Below are positions 37,444 through 48,064 of a DNA stretch of 56,436 bases, one piece after another. This stretch comes from Prototheca cutis (Eukaryota; Chlorophyta; Trebouxiophyceae; Chlorellales; Chlorellaceae). The stretch covers positions 2,052,935 to 2,109,370 of the forward strand of contig BCIH01000002.1 in assembly GCA_002897115.2 (NCBI GenBank). Direction: 5' to 3'. How positions within the stretch are numbered: position 1 is the first letter of the stretch; each line of letters opens with the position of its first letter. The notes under the pieces were generated by a model. The model was not told the origin of the DNA and did no database searches. It worked only from the letters and a program-made list of their open reading frames with translations. A program made the position numbers and the translations under genes.

Positions 37444-38035
37444 TGGGGGGGGGGGGGGGGGGGGGTGTTCATGGTGTCAGTGTGGAAGGTGCATAGGAGG
37501 AGCGTGGCAGAAGGAGCATGCACATGCACGGAAGGAAACCCTCCACAACATGCATGTACAATTCAACAAAATGCAGGTGATCCGGAAGGAGCGGGCAGTG
37601 GGGGTGGTTCCCACGGCGCCTACAATTTACGAAGTCCTGGAGGAACTGGCGCTGACGGTGGACGCCGGGCTGGTGGCCGGCGGTGCGCCACCCGGCTTGC
37701 CCTTTTGCGCCTTCAACGGCGGAAACGACGTTTTTGTGGATGTGGGGAACAAGAGCATCGGGCTGGAGGCGCTGATGCGGTACATCGGCGTCGGGCCGGC
37801 GCAGGCCCTGCATGCCGGCGACCGCTTCACTGACTCGGGCAATGACGTGGCCACCCGCGATTGCTGCTCCATCATCTGGGTCGCCAACCCCGAGGAAACC
37901 GACTTTTTCATCAAGATCCTGCTTGCTGACATCGAGAAGCAGCATGTTGAGGAACGGCGGCAGCTCAATGGGGGCGCGCCGGGAGCCGCCCGTCGGATCT
38001 TGGCGGTGCCAGAGGGGCCGGCGGTGCCACGCTAG
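36191..38035 (+). CDS. ISN1: IMP-specific 5'-nucleotidase (ISN1 family)
   Basis: Three exons: 36191-36601, 36736-37383 and 37577-38035. All introns are phase 0; the product is 505 residues. ISN1 dephosphorylates IMP to inosine in the cytosol as part of purine balance. The HAD-type catalytic motif is FDADGTLYADG (the nucleophile and second Asp), followed by IVTAAGYPG and GDRFTDSGND. Family blocks include MVPSLGHFFTPLKL.QAF, NFAELRHILNIAQI, HIMGGECNYL, IRKERAVGVVPT and FCAFNGGNDVFVDVGNKSIG. The ATG at 36191 is the first in frame; the first ~80 residues after it do not match the family, so the true start may lie further in or in an upstream exon. Intron 2 holds a (TG)n tract followed by 21 G. 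Confidence 0.92.
37395..37465. repeat. (TG)n plus poly-G tract in ISN1 intron 2
   Basis: About 48 nt of TG repeat directly followed by a 21-nt G run, starting a dozen bases after the CAG|GTAATG donor. Confidence 0.95.
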
Positions 38036-38667
38036 CGCCCGTCTGTTATGCATGCTGTTCGCTCGTTCGATACGCAAGCGCGCCGACGGGCTCTTCTCTT
38101 TGCATTGGCCCTCCTTTCTCCGCAAAGAGGAGCAGCATGCAAGGCGGCAGTCTGCCACCAAGGCAGGCCCCCCTGCTCATTCCCACGAGCGCCCCACATG
38201 TGAATGCATACTTTTATAGAAACCCGCTCATTCGTGCTTGCTCCCCGCAGGCCCCTGCTTGCACGGGCAATCCCCCGATATTCTCTTGAGCGAGCAGGGA
38301 CACCATGAAAGGACCGTGTCAGATGTGGGCAGCCCGGGGTACGAGTCGCTGCTGCGTTGGCTGTAGCACATTGGCAAGAGTGAGAAAGCTGGTGTCACAA
38401 CAATGCATGGGGATTCTGCTCATGTGAACCATGCACCATTTGGATCCGTGAACACCACCGTTCTCCAGGCACAATGGCATGGATCAGCCACTTGACATGC
38501 TCCACTGTGCTGGTTCCAATGGTTTTTGGGGAGTGCTGCTGCAGCCTTGTGGGGCTGAACCCACAAAACGACTGGCAAGAAAGCCACCCAGGCATCCCTA
38601 CCCCCCCCCCCCAAAGGTCCTCTTGCATCTCTCCAAAACGTACTATTCCAACACCACCCAGCAATTT
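38036..38667. other. Convergent intergenic region
   Basis: About 630 bp between the ISN1 and sterol reductase stops. It contains a short C run near 38600-38612 and 3' flanks. Nothing else is supportable. Confidence 0.5.
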
Positions 38668-40523
38668 TCAGTAGACCAAGGGGATGATCCTCCAGCGGAT
38701 GAGCTTGCAGTACTTTGTCCAGTCGGCTCCATACTTTTTCCGGCATGCGTGGTCATCCCGCAATGCCCGGTGCACTGTTTGATTAGGGCGAATTGAGGAA
38801 AGGGGTGAATTGGACGATGGAGATCTCGCCGATAGACAGTCCACCACAGGACCGCAAAATCATCGTCATCGATCGAGCCATGCTCGTCATCACGAGCACC
38901 CGGAGGCGCGCCTGTTCTTCACAACCTAGAGCCCAAGCGACGACGTCACCATAACCCAACATGCACGAAATTCGTCCGGCCCCGCACCCACCCAGCAGGA
39001 CGGCAAAGTAGATGACATAAAAGTAGGGCACGAGGCCCGACCCAAAACCGCAGGGCAAGCACCATGCCCAGGCCATGATCCAGTCTCCCAGGTAGTTTGG
39101 ATGGCGGGACAGGCCCCACCACCCCGAGATCAGCAGGCGCGTGCCCCGCTCCGTCGGCAGGGACCGCAGCCGAGCGACCCGGGGGTGGCTGGGGTCACGA
39201 CGGAACAGGTCCTTTTGGCTGTTGGAACCCCGGAACATGGCGTAACCCAGGCCCTTGAGGATGACCAGCCCAACCACCACGGCATAGGATAAGCGAGGGC
39301 TGCGGTGCACCAGCACCCGCGCTTGCAGGGAGTACGTGAAGGGCACCCAGGCCAGATTTCCAAACGCCAGCATGTACCCCATGCCGTCCGTGGTGATGTC
39401 CATGGTGGTCAGGATGGCGCGCTCGTGCTGCAGCGCGTCCCAGACGTACAAGCCCTGAAAGACGCAGACCAGGGCCATCGCGCCGCTCACACGCCCCTGC
39501 TCCTCCAACTGCTTCCGGGCCATCGCCAAGTCCAGCACCATCCAGCCCAGCAGGCCTGCACCCGGTCATGGTTAGAACAAATGTGACGGTGATTTGCGTG
39601 AACCTGTTGTTCTTGGTGTGGGGTGGGGCCGCCCTCTTTCCCGCCCGCGGTTGCAAGCTCCCCTGTTGCAATGGGTTCCCCCAACGACTCCCATCCAGCC
39701 ACCCGTTGCCCTTGACGGAAGATAATACGCAACTCAAACCTCACCGGGGATGAGCTCGACAAACTGCTTGACATCAAACTCGCCGAAGCGGGGGTTGAGC
39801 TCCCGGCCCATGTACCAGTCGTAGGCAACATACCCCGTGTCAGCCCCACGGGCCATGAGCACGCCCCGGCGCCAGGGCGCATGGGACGCCGCGTACAGCA
39901 CGACGGATGTGCCCACAGCAAACAGCACACCCGATGTCATCAGTGGCAGGTAGTTGTCGGCCACCCAGCCTAGGTTTATGTAATCCGTGGCGAAACCCAG
40001 GCCGAGCACCAGCGCTATTGTCACGTAAAAGTTCTTCAATCCTGCAGTGGGCAGTTGGGGAGTCTAGTAAAAACGGGGGAGTCGTGGGTGGTGCACTGAT
40101 GTCAACCGAGCCACCGCATGGGGGGGGGGGAGGGGTTCATATTGCTATGGAGCCCCACCCAATGGGCATCATGAATGCCCCTGCCCCCCAAACACACACC
40201 TTCGCACCTGTGAACTTGTAAGTGAGGCGTTCCCCATTGGGCAGAGGCACGCCCTGCACGCGTTTTCCTGGGAGCAGCAGGTGCACCGCAATCTGGAAGG
40301 CCAGCCAGCCCAGGTAAACTCCCATAGCCTGCCACGTGAACCAGGGACCCTGGGGCGCCTGGGGCAGGGTCCAGTCCAGCAGGCTAGCACATCCATGGGC
40401 ACCGCACAGGCGATACAGTGCAAAGCAGGTGGTGATAGTGGCGATGGGGATGCCTATGGGCCCGAGGTACGGACCGAAAAACTCAAACTCCTGCTTCTGC
40501 TTGGTTTCCGAAGGGGGCCCCAT
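38668..40523 (-). CDS. Delta(14)-sterol reductase (ERG24/FACKEL family)
   Basis: Four exons: 40523-40208, 40041-39745, 39555-38992 and 38774-38668, giving 427 residues. The protein would reduce the C14-15 double bond formed after sterol 14-demethylation, in the ER membrane. Evidence: an EFEFFGPYLGPIGI start, many hydrophobic segments, DWYMGRELNPRFGEFDVKQF and ELIPG-LLGW across an intron. It has the family signature LISGWWGLSRHPNYLGDWIMAWAWCLPCG, and the C-terminal end RDDHACRKKYGADWTKYCKLI...IIPLVY. The ATG at 40523 gives the usual short leader; an upstream in-frame ATG at 40757 would add 78 unlike residues. The family also holds C24(28), C7 and LBR-type reductases; C14 is preferred from the start and end blocks. 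Confidence 0.9.
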
Positions 40524-40966
40524 CCTTTTTGGAAGGGCTTTGGCCAGCCCGCCCGAATGCCACGCGGTCCTTGGCTCCAAGCACGATCCAGGCCTTTCTA
40601 AAACGTCCGTCCGCTCCCAATGGAGATGCCGTGTAGCATCCATGAGCGCGCAATTGTCCACGCCCGATGATGCAATCGGTCGATTGATTTGGGGCCAGTC
40701 GCGACGCGGTTGGCGCATTGCACGTGGCTGCCAGATCAACGCAGGTTCAAACCACACCGCCTCATCGTCTACACCCCCTGTTCCCAGACTCTCATCCGAC
40801 TACTGCTGGGCACGTGTGCGCCACGCACGAATGCTAGGAAGTGATCGACAAAAGGGGATCGGGTCACAGCACTGGGTGTGTATGCGCAGTCTTTTGCGTC
40901 CATGCAGTGCGATGGCTCACGCCGTAAGGCCACATCGCAGTCACTTGCAGAAGCAGGACCGGCATG
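40524..40966. other. Intergenic region
   Basis: About 440 bp between the sterol reductase start and the stop of the acidic-tail gene, both minus strand. It should hold the reductase promoter. Nothing else was seen. Confidence 0.5.
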
Positions 40967-42690
40967 CTACTCGTCATCCTCGTCATACTCAGAGTCATCC
41001 TCCTCCTCTGCAGCCAGGCAAGAGGATCGGAAGGGGTGATGCAAAGGTAGGATCATAAACAGGAATCTAGAATTTGGCAAAAATGCCTCTGCCGATTGTC
41101 GCTCAAATGATGCGCACCAGATACTTGCCCATGTGAGTCTTGATACGACCAGGAAAAACGTCAGGCTGCAGAACAGGCATCGTTTTGGGAGCTTCACAGG
41201 CCCTGTGTGCCCCCCCCCCCCACCCCCCCCAAAAAAACTCCCCTCAATCCACTCCAGCCCACCCCTCAACATACCTTCCTCCTCGGCCTCCTCGTCACCG
41301 CCACCGCCGCCGCTGCCGCCGCCGCTCCCCCGCTTCCGCTTGGAGCCCTTGGAACCTGCACCCTCCTCTTCATCGTCATCCTCCTCCTCGTCGCTTTCAA
41401 GGATGTCCTCCTCAGCCTCCTCCTCAGCCTGTGACGGGAGAGCGAGCCGGCGCCGTCAACGTACGGGTGAACCATGCCTGCTTGGAGTTAGCTTTCCACA
41501 CCTGAGTCCGTGCCCAGGGTATGATGCACGCAGCCCGATGCAAACTTCTGCAGCGCATGCACCGTCCAGATGCTTGAATATCCCAACATCCCCCCCCCAC
41601 CAAACATACCGAATAGTCCTCCTCGTCCTCGCTGAGCGGTTCCTTGGAGAGCAGAGCCTCCGTGCCCGGCTCCTCTTCTTCCTCCTCCTCTTCTTCCTCC
41701 TCCTCTTCCTCCTCCTCATCGTCACCGCCGTCGTCGTCATCGTCATCATCCTGTGGCCGGAGACAAGTGCACAGAAGCTTTCAACGCTGGCCATTCGATG
41801 ACCATCGCTCACTGGCAGACGGGCCAAGCAGCACCCGGCACCCAAGCCCCCTTACCTCGCCCTCGCCCGCGGCACCGCCCTCGCCAGCCTCCGCGCCTTC
41901 CTCTTCCTCGAGTTCCTCCTGCATGCGCCGGGAATGGGATTGTTTACCATGCTCCGATGCATTGGCTGACCGCACCATGAATCCCCCAGCTGCTGACCCC
42001 GACAACTCATCAGAAGAGATGGGTACTCCAATCAGACGGCGCCAAGGGCAGCTGGATGCATGGAAACCCAAGTCATGACAGACCTCCTCCTCTTCTTCGT
42101 CGCCCTCTTCCTCCACGTCCTCCTCCTCTCCCTCCTCCCCCTCCTCGTCATGGACCTCGGCGTCCATCACTGGTCCTGCATGAGAGACGGAATTCGGCGC
42201 ATGGGAAGGCGGCTCGACCATTCATGCCAGCGTGGAGGAGTGCTGGGCCAATGAGACGTCCGGTCCGTTCCCCCATCCCAGGGCACCGCTCGCATCGTAC
42301 CCTCAAGCTCCCACCGAGCATCCCCGAAGACCGGCGCATGGGCCGGCAACACAGCAAGCATGTCGTCGCTTCCGATGCACCACGATGCAGACGGATCCGT
42401 AAATGGAGGTGGTGGGGGAGGCTGATGCCCCAGTACTTGGAACCACACTCCGACGAAGTCGGGTCCGGCACAGCCAACAGCCAAAGCGCCCAGCCCGTCA
42501 GCACTTGCGATGCAGAATAACAGGCTCCAATCGATTTCAGGAGTGTGGTGCCACAATGGACCGGCGTGGGGGGTGCACGGGGGACAGATCATCCGTTCGC
42601 CATTCAAAGCCGAGCCTCCCGCCACGTACGGCGAGGCTGCAGGAGGGAGCAGCTAGGCCTCGGCATCACCCTTGCACCGGGAGGCACCAT
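40967..42690 (-). CDS. Unrecognised protein with very long Asp/Glu tail
   Basis: Seven exons: 42690-42678 (13 nt), 42636-42301, 42175-42084, 41918-41856, 41750-41610, 41428-41275 and 41007-40967. All are GT-AG with consistent phase; the product is 279 residues. Residues 1-117 look like a folded domain: ERMICPPCTPHAG, HTPEIDWSLLFCIASADG, GPDFVGVWFQVLG, then a Pro run and WCIGSDDM. From about residue 118 the protein is nearly all Glu and Asp, interrupted by ALLSKEPLSEDEEDYS, a Gly-rich linker and a KGSKRKR nuclear-localisation-like cluster, and it ends YDEDDE. Acidic tails of this sort occur in histone chaperones and ribosome-assembly factors, but no domain identifies it. The first two exons are less certain than the five acidic exons. 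It shares a 90-bp divergent promoter with the next gene. Confidence 0.65.
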
Positions 42691-42779
42691 TGTGCGCTCT
42701 CCCGGCGAGACAGGACAAAACTCCGGAGCCTGATACGCATGGACATTGTCATGCTCTCCTGTTTCGCTCCAATCCCGGT

Positions 42780-43487
42780 ATGGAGTCGATCGAGGACAGA
42801 CGCAAGCGGCTGAAAGCCATGGCCAGCTTGGCTGCAGTGGAGGTGGAGGCAGGGGTACCCTCGGTGGCGCTGGAAAACCCGCTCCTGGAGAGCCCGCGCC
42901 AGTCGGATCGGCCCAGAACGACCTTCAGTTATTATAGGTAAACAATCATGGACGCTCTCTGCTCCATTCCAGGCCACTGAAGTTCACCCAGCGCTTTCTG
43001 CCGGGTTCTCCTGCATGGGACACCCCACGCGCCGGGCATGCTGATCCATGCAAGACTCTGTGCCTGTGGCTCATGCAGCGACCCAGCATCTAGCGCTGGA
43101 GCGACGCATTCAAGCGGGACTGGGTTACAGAGACCCCGGCAACCCTCGCCACCGCCCAGTCCTCCCCCACCCGGCCACTGGAGGCCGCCAGCGGCGGTGC
43201 GGCCTGCCCTCCCCCCTCCCCCACCCGGCATGTCCCACCCTGTGGCATGGCATCCCCGTACCGGGCCACTGCCGCCATCGCCAGCCGGCCCCCTTCCACC
43301 ACAGCCGTACCCCGGCGGCGGGCACGGCCCGCCAGGCGGCTGGGCACCGGGGCCGCAGCACCGTGGCCAACGGTCTGAAAACAACGCCCGTGGCCGGCAG
43401 GGGCGGGGCCTAGGGAGCCAACCATCCGGCCCAGGACGGTCTGGGGGCCGCGGACGGGGCGCCGGCAGGCAAGGTGCGCGGAGCTGA
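42780..43487 (+). CDS. Pro/Gly-rich protein, possibly SICKLE-like
   Basis: Two exons, 42780-42937 and 43079-43487, giving 188 residues. The N-terminus MESIEDRRKRLKAM, then ENPLLESP and FSYYSDPAS, follow the pattern of plant SICKLE-type proteins (E..RERLKAMR.EA ... NPL ... FDYYTDPMAA), which take part in miRNA and pre-mRNA processing. The conserved YYSDP spans the intron, which supports the junction: AG from exon 1 joins C from exon 2. The remainder is Pro-rich (PPPSPPPPG) and turns into a Gly/Arg/Gln-rich RGRGAGRQ tail suited to RNA binding. The assignment rests on short motifs only. The alternative acceptor at 42973 leads into a stop. Confidence 0.6.
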
Positions 43488-43697
43488 GTGTGAGGCTGCA
43501 AGGGTTGACAATCTCCTGACCTCAGAAAGCTTTGCCACATTGCGATGCGAAATGTGGGGTTTGCGATCTCTCTCACGGATGGGAACATAACACAATATGC
43601 AGGGCGATTTGCGGAGGACGATCTGCCTGGCGAAGCGTACATCACCCCGCAGATGCTGGAAGACCCTTGGCGGCATCTCTTGTCGCGCTGATGGAAG

Positions 43698-44462
43698 TCA
43701 CTCGGCGTCGGCTTGCTCACCAGGAAACAGCTGGCTCGGCAACTCGTATGTGTAGTCGAAACGGAGAAATTTCCTTGTTTTAATCTTCTGTCGGTCCATG
43801 GCCATGCAAGCGTATAGCTGGTGAGAGCAGTGCGCGATGCAGAGACTGGGCGTCGTCAGCGGCTTCGCCCCGGTGGTCCCCACGGCGAGACCAATGGTCG
43901 CCGCCTTCGCGACGCGACCCCAATTCAAGGCCACAAAGTACGTTTACTGTTCTTAAATTCCTGTTGAATATCATGAAGGCACCCTTGGATACCGAGGATG
44001 AAAAGCCATGGCCCTGCCGTGCCACCTTGCGCAGGAAACACATGCACAGGAGACCAAAGAAGACCAATCCCAGCGACAAACGGAGAGGGGCCACGGCTTA
44101 CCCGCCTCTCCCCGCCCCACCCCCGGAATACATCGTCGTCAGCAGCACACCGGCAGTCAAGGTGAGCGTTTTGAAGAGGTTGTGGGGTCATGCGGGGCAC
44201 GTGCAGGAACCGTCGGTTGGCAACGCTTGTCAAGGTCGCGCGGTCCAGCCAGGACTGCGATGCAAACTCATACTCCACATAAAACACTGCTCCCTGCACA
44301 GGCAGCGGAGAGCAAGGGAACGTGACATGCGCCAGAATGCCAACGGCATCGGAGGCGCATCTTGCACCTTGCAGCAGGTCATCCACGCGGTACAGCTTGG
44401 CAGTGCATCGTCGACAACAGCATGATCGTGCAGTGCTTGATATTATACTGAAGAAGATGGGC
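43698..44462 (-). other. Candidate minus-strand gene, not resolved
   Basis: Protein-like pieces lie in order on the minus strand: AKLYRVDDLLQ, AVFYVEYEFASQSWLDRATLTS, a hydrophobic NLFKTLTLTAGVLLTTMYSGG followed after a GTAAGC-type donor by RLSLGLVFFGLLCMCFLR, and ALNWGRVAKAATIGLAVG with a Lys/Arg-rich tail ending EQADAE. The two hydrophobic stretches suggest a two-pass membrane protein of the TMEM223 sort. The pieces do not join in frame with acceptable splice sites: a stop precedes NLFK with no AG between. It could be a pseudogene, a mis-assembled base or an unusual intron. No CDS is asserted. Confidence 0.3.
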
Positions 44463-44914
44463 ACATTCCCTGTGTCTTCCTTGTTGGCTCGTCTGTCAGC
44501 ACTTCCAGCTGGACTGCTCTTTTTCCTTCATGCTGCTGTTGGCAGCTGGCTCACCCAAGCTGACGAGTTGAATGAATGAACGTTGTTCCAGAGTGTGAAT
44601 GTCGCAGAAACCCCAGAATGGGAGTAGATGGTGAGGAATACGGGCGGAGTGGGGGCCGGGTGGGGCACCAGATGATCGCACACTGGCGACCCTCAAGGGC
44701 GTCGTCATCAACGCAGCAGTTTCTGCCTCCACTCCAGACAATAACGTTTGGAACTCCAAGTGCAGGGCCTTGGAACGCGTGTCAAGTCTGCCTGGCATCA
44801 TGTTCCGAGTCCCCAGGGGACCGGACTGCATCGAACGGGGTAGGCACCCTCACAATGAATTCAGGCCGCCAGGGCCTACTCACGATGCCCAGGCCCGTTT
44901 GATCGATGGGGATT

Positions 44915-44953
44915 CCAGGGACCTAGTCCAGGGACCCAGTCCAGGGACTTGGC
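44915..44953. repeat. 13-bp tandem repeat, three units
   Basis: Units starting at 44915, 44928 and 44941 read CCAGGGACCTAGT, CCAGGGACCCAGT and CCAGGGACTTGGC: two close copies and one diverged copy. Confidence 0.8.
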
Positions 44954-44982
44954 CCAGATCCCTACAGGGGCGCCCCGCGGGC

Positions 44983-45021
44983 ACCCACGCGGTAGTTCTG
45001 CACCTAAACTACCACGTGGGT
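44983..45021. repeat. Inverted repeat, 15-bp arms
   Basis: ACCCACGCGGTAGTT at 44983-44997 is the reverse complement of AACTACCACGTGGGT at 45007-45021 with one mismatch, around a 9-nt spacer. Confidence 0.8.
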
Positions 45022-45363
45022 CATAGCCCGTCCTGGGACCACATGGTAGCTCAGCACCTGAACTTGGACAGCGTGGTCGCCGTCGTTGAGAGTTGTCAGT
45101 CACAGTTCCAAGTCATGGGTGGCTCGCCTGCTTCCACGCGGCAACTCCGCGCCAAGTCAGACCAGCCGAGCGTGCATCCACACGGAGCATGCAGTCATGC
45201 GGTGCGACAACAGAGGCCCAAACAAACGGTGGCCCGTGCACTGCCCACTGTGGACTTGATGCTGGCTCCCAGACTGAGCTGCCAACAAGCCATTGACTGC
45301 TCATTGCTTCCATTGATTTTGACTAGGCACCACTTGATATGGATATGTAGGCATGGTTGGGAG

Positions 45364-45605
45364 GCCGTCTAGTGGGATACACCTCCCTGAAAGCGCTTGT
45401 TCAGACCTGGTGTGGCCTAGGCTCCCAGTCGCCCACTGACACACCTCCGCCGTCACGGCCAAGGCCTTGCAGCGGCCTGCCGGGAAACCTAAGTAACTGC
45501 ACATATACAGCCCCAACTTGTGTAATACATCATATAAGAAGGTCTATCCTATTTATTTCTGGAGTTAACAAGCACTGCGCGGGCCTGTACGCGCCGTCTA
45601 GTGGG
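45364..45605. repeat. Direct repeat pair of 13 bp
   Basis: GCCGTCTAGTGGG occurs at 45364-45376 and again at 45593-45605, each followed within 5 nt by ACCTCC. The interval of 229 bp could be a small insertion or the remains of one. Confidence 0.6.
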
Positions 45606-46171
45606 CGCGACCTCCGTCGGTCCCCCCCGCCGCAAACTTCGAAGAGTGATTGCTCCCAAGTATGCCCCGTTATGATGGAGGGGTACTGTTCATGCACCGT
45701 TATCTGGATGTCCAACAAGCATTTTTTGTGGTGCGGGACAAAGGGGGTGCGATACGGGAGGGCCGGAAGGGCTGAAACGGGAATTCATTTGCGAGGCTGC
45801 CGTTCGCCGCATCGAATCGCGAAACGGGTTTTCGTACTGGCCCTGATGGAACCCAGAAGCTACGGTCCGGCGTCGCCGTCATTGCCCGTTCCCTCCATCC
45901 CACCATTTCTGGAGTCGAATAGATCACAGCTATAGTTCGAGCTCGTTGTGCTTTGAACTGAGTTGCCGGGGCGTTGTCGATTGCAGAGCAAATGGTGCGA
46001 GGGACCCGCTTGGTCCCCGTCCGACAGGTCCAGCTCCTGGCCGGCGTACGACTACCTTCGCAACCGGCCCCTGACAACGCGCCGCGAAGCTCTACGAACA
46101 CTTACCCTGCACTGCACAACACATTTGTCAGTGATAACTATTCTACGGAGGAATTGCTGAGTTTTACTCTC

Positions 46172-46188
46172 GTCGGGCGAAGCCCGAC
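46172..46188 (+). promoter_or_regulatory. 5' UTR hairpin upstream of the GT32 gene
   Basis: GTCGGGC-GAA-GCCCGAC forms a perfect 7-bp stem with a 3-nt loop, 20 nt before the ATG. The first arm recurs at 46195-46201, so two alternative pairings exist. Whether it affects translation is unknown. Confidence 0.45.
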
Positions 46189-46207
46189 CCTCTCGTCGGG
46201 CAGCGCC

Positions 46208-47456
46208 ATGGCTGAAGCAGCTGGCCCGCGAGTGCCCTGTGAGGGCGTAAAGCGGACAGTACTCTACACCATTCTCCTATTCCTTGCGATATGGTTTTCA
46301 TGGTCCTACATCTCGGGATTTGCGGCGGTCGGGTATACATACCTGTGGTGGGCAACGCACCGGGACCTTCCGACCATGCCGGTGCCCGCGACTGGCAACA
46401 CCACGGCGGTGCCCCGCATCATTCACCAGACATGGAAGGACCGGAACGTGCCTGAGAAGTGGAAGGCTGCCCAGCAGTCGTGCATTGACCACAACAAGGA
46501 CTTCGCCTACCGGCTCTGGACGGACGACGAGGGCCTGCAGTTTATCGAAGTGAGGTGGTAGCCCAGGGCTGGGCCAGGGTGGTTGCATTCAAGCACGCCT
46601 TGGACCCAACCTGCCTGCCTGACCACACGTCGATGGATGGGAATGAACAAGATTTCATGCCTCTGGGAACCACACACACGAGCTCTGGGAGGCTGGCCTG
46701 TTCAAGCACCAGCGCCTCGACATCCCTCTCTCCCAACTCTCACTGTGAACGCAGAGGGAGTACCCGTGGTTCTTGCCGACGTATCTCAGCTACCCTTATG
46801 CCATCCAGCGCGTGGATGCCATCCGGTACTTTATTCTGTACCACTACGGCGGGGTGTACATCGATCTGGACATGGGGTGCAACGTCGGGCTGGAGCCATT
46901 GCTGGCAGCGCCGTTCACAGCCCCGCTGACCTACCCCGTGGGCATTTCAAACGACGTCATGGCCGCGGCACCTGGCGCGGGCTTCCTGCGGCGCTGCATC
47001 CAGGAGCTGCCGCGGTGGAACATGTGGATGGGCATTAAATATGTCCAAGTCATGTTTACCACGGGTCCCATGTTTTTGACTATGCAACTCGCGCGATTCC
47101 GGCCTTTGGGTGACGTCGCCCTGATTTCGCGGCCCGACTACGGCAAGTATGCGATGGAGGGGACGCCGCTGTTCTACCACTTGCACGGCAGCAGCTGGCA
47201 CGCGGGCGACGCGTCCTTCGTCTTCTGGGCAGAACGCCACGGCCTAAAGGTGCTCTGGGCAGCGGGCATCCTCGCGGTTGTCGCCGTGGTGTGGGGACCA
47301 ATCAACCAGTGGCTACGCGGCTCCAACACATGCAGCTCCCAGTTTGGGGCATCCCTGCACCGACGTGGCGGCTCGGCCGACGCCCGGCGGTCCTGGGGCT
47401 TGGCGGCCAAGCCACCGCCCAAGCAGCCTGTCGCCGATAAGCTCAACATGGTCTAG
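46208..47456 (+). CDS. GT32 glycosyltransferase (inositol phosphorylceramide mannosyltransferase-like)
   Basis: Two exons, 46208-46549 and 46755-47456, phase 0, giving 347 residues. A transmembrane segment near the N-terminus (TVLYTILLFLAIWFSWSYISGF) indicates a type II Golgi/ER protein. The catalytic part begins PRIIHQTWKDRNVPEKW and continues FAYRLWTDDE, YPWFLPTYLSYPYAIQRVDAIRYFILYHYGGVYIDLDMGC. The DLD there is the metal-binding DxD motif of GT32/OCH1/SUR1 enzymes. A second hydrophobic segment (VLWAAGILAVVAVVWG) lies in the C-terminal part, as in yeast SUR1/CSH1, which mannosylate inositol phosphorylceramide. That substrate is inferred from the domain layout; related plant and algal enzymes may act on other glycolipids. 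Confidence 0.88.
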
Positions 47457-48064
47457 AAGAGGACTACCATTGTTGCTGGCAGCGCCATTACTGGGGTGGC
47501 CCTTGACCCTGGCAACTCCGGCCAGCACACATCTCCCTGCTGCCTACTCGGAGTCTGCATCGAGGTGCGTACCACCCCTCCTCGAGCGTCGTCGTCAACT
47601 CCCACCCGAACACTCTGTTGGCCCTATACGGCGCGAAGAAATGAAATCCAATTTTTGTCTCGGCATTTGCTCCTTTATGCTTGCGGTGCCTACCCTTGGT
47701 TCCCTGGCACGCCGCATCCCCGGCCGGCGGGCTTCCTTCAACCGTGCAGCGCCGCCTCCACGGGCCCTGAAACGGCGTCGCTCGCGCGACATGCATCCCT
47801 GAGCCTGCATATGGTGCTGTGCCATAACCGACCTTCATTTTCCGTCTCCAACTGCATTTTGTTCCACTAATTTGGTGAATCCAGCTAGAACTGGCCCCCC
47901 TCACAGCTGCGGTGCATTGCTCCCCCGGCTCCCCCTCCTCTTTGACTGATTGAGAGCCCTGTCGACTCTGCTTGCTTGTGGTTGCACAGAAGAGCCTGCC
48001 ATGTCTGATGTCTGCCTGTGACGAACAAAACTGCACAGAGAGGGCACACATGCACGTGCTAGAG
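47457..48064. other. Convergent intergenic region
   Basis: About 600 bp between the stops of the GT32 gene (+) and the cyclophilin gene (-). No supportable gene or repeat. Confidence 0.5.

Larger units (their letters stand above)
44463..46171. other. Gene-poor, repeat-containing stretch
   Basis: About 1.7 kb without a supportable gene. It contains a 13-bp tandem repeat, a near-perfect inverted repeat and a 13-bp direct repeat 229 bp apart (annotated separately), and an AT-rich patch around 45500-45560. The longest open frame (45357-45935, +) has no protein-like features. Decayed transposon DNA is a reasonable guess. Confidence 0.4.

Noticed and set aside
42973..43092. Alternative second exon of the SICKLE-like gene (PLKFTQRFLPGSPAWD)
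   Set aside because: It stays in frame but ends at a stop within 120 nt and loses the YYSDP junction and the whole Pro/Gly-rich tail.
45357..45935. 192-codon plus-strand open frame in the gene-poor stretch
   Set aside because: No hydrophobic pattern, domain or splice context; it runs across repeats and is likely random.
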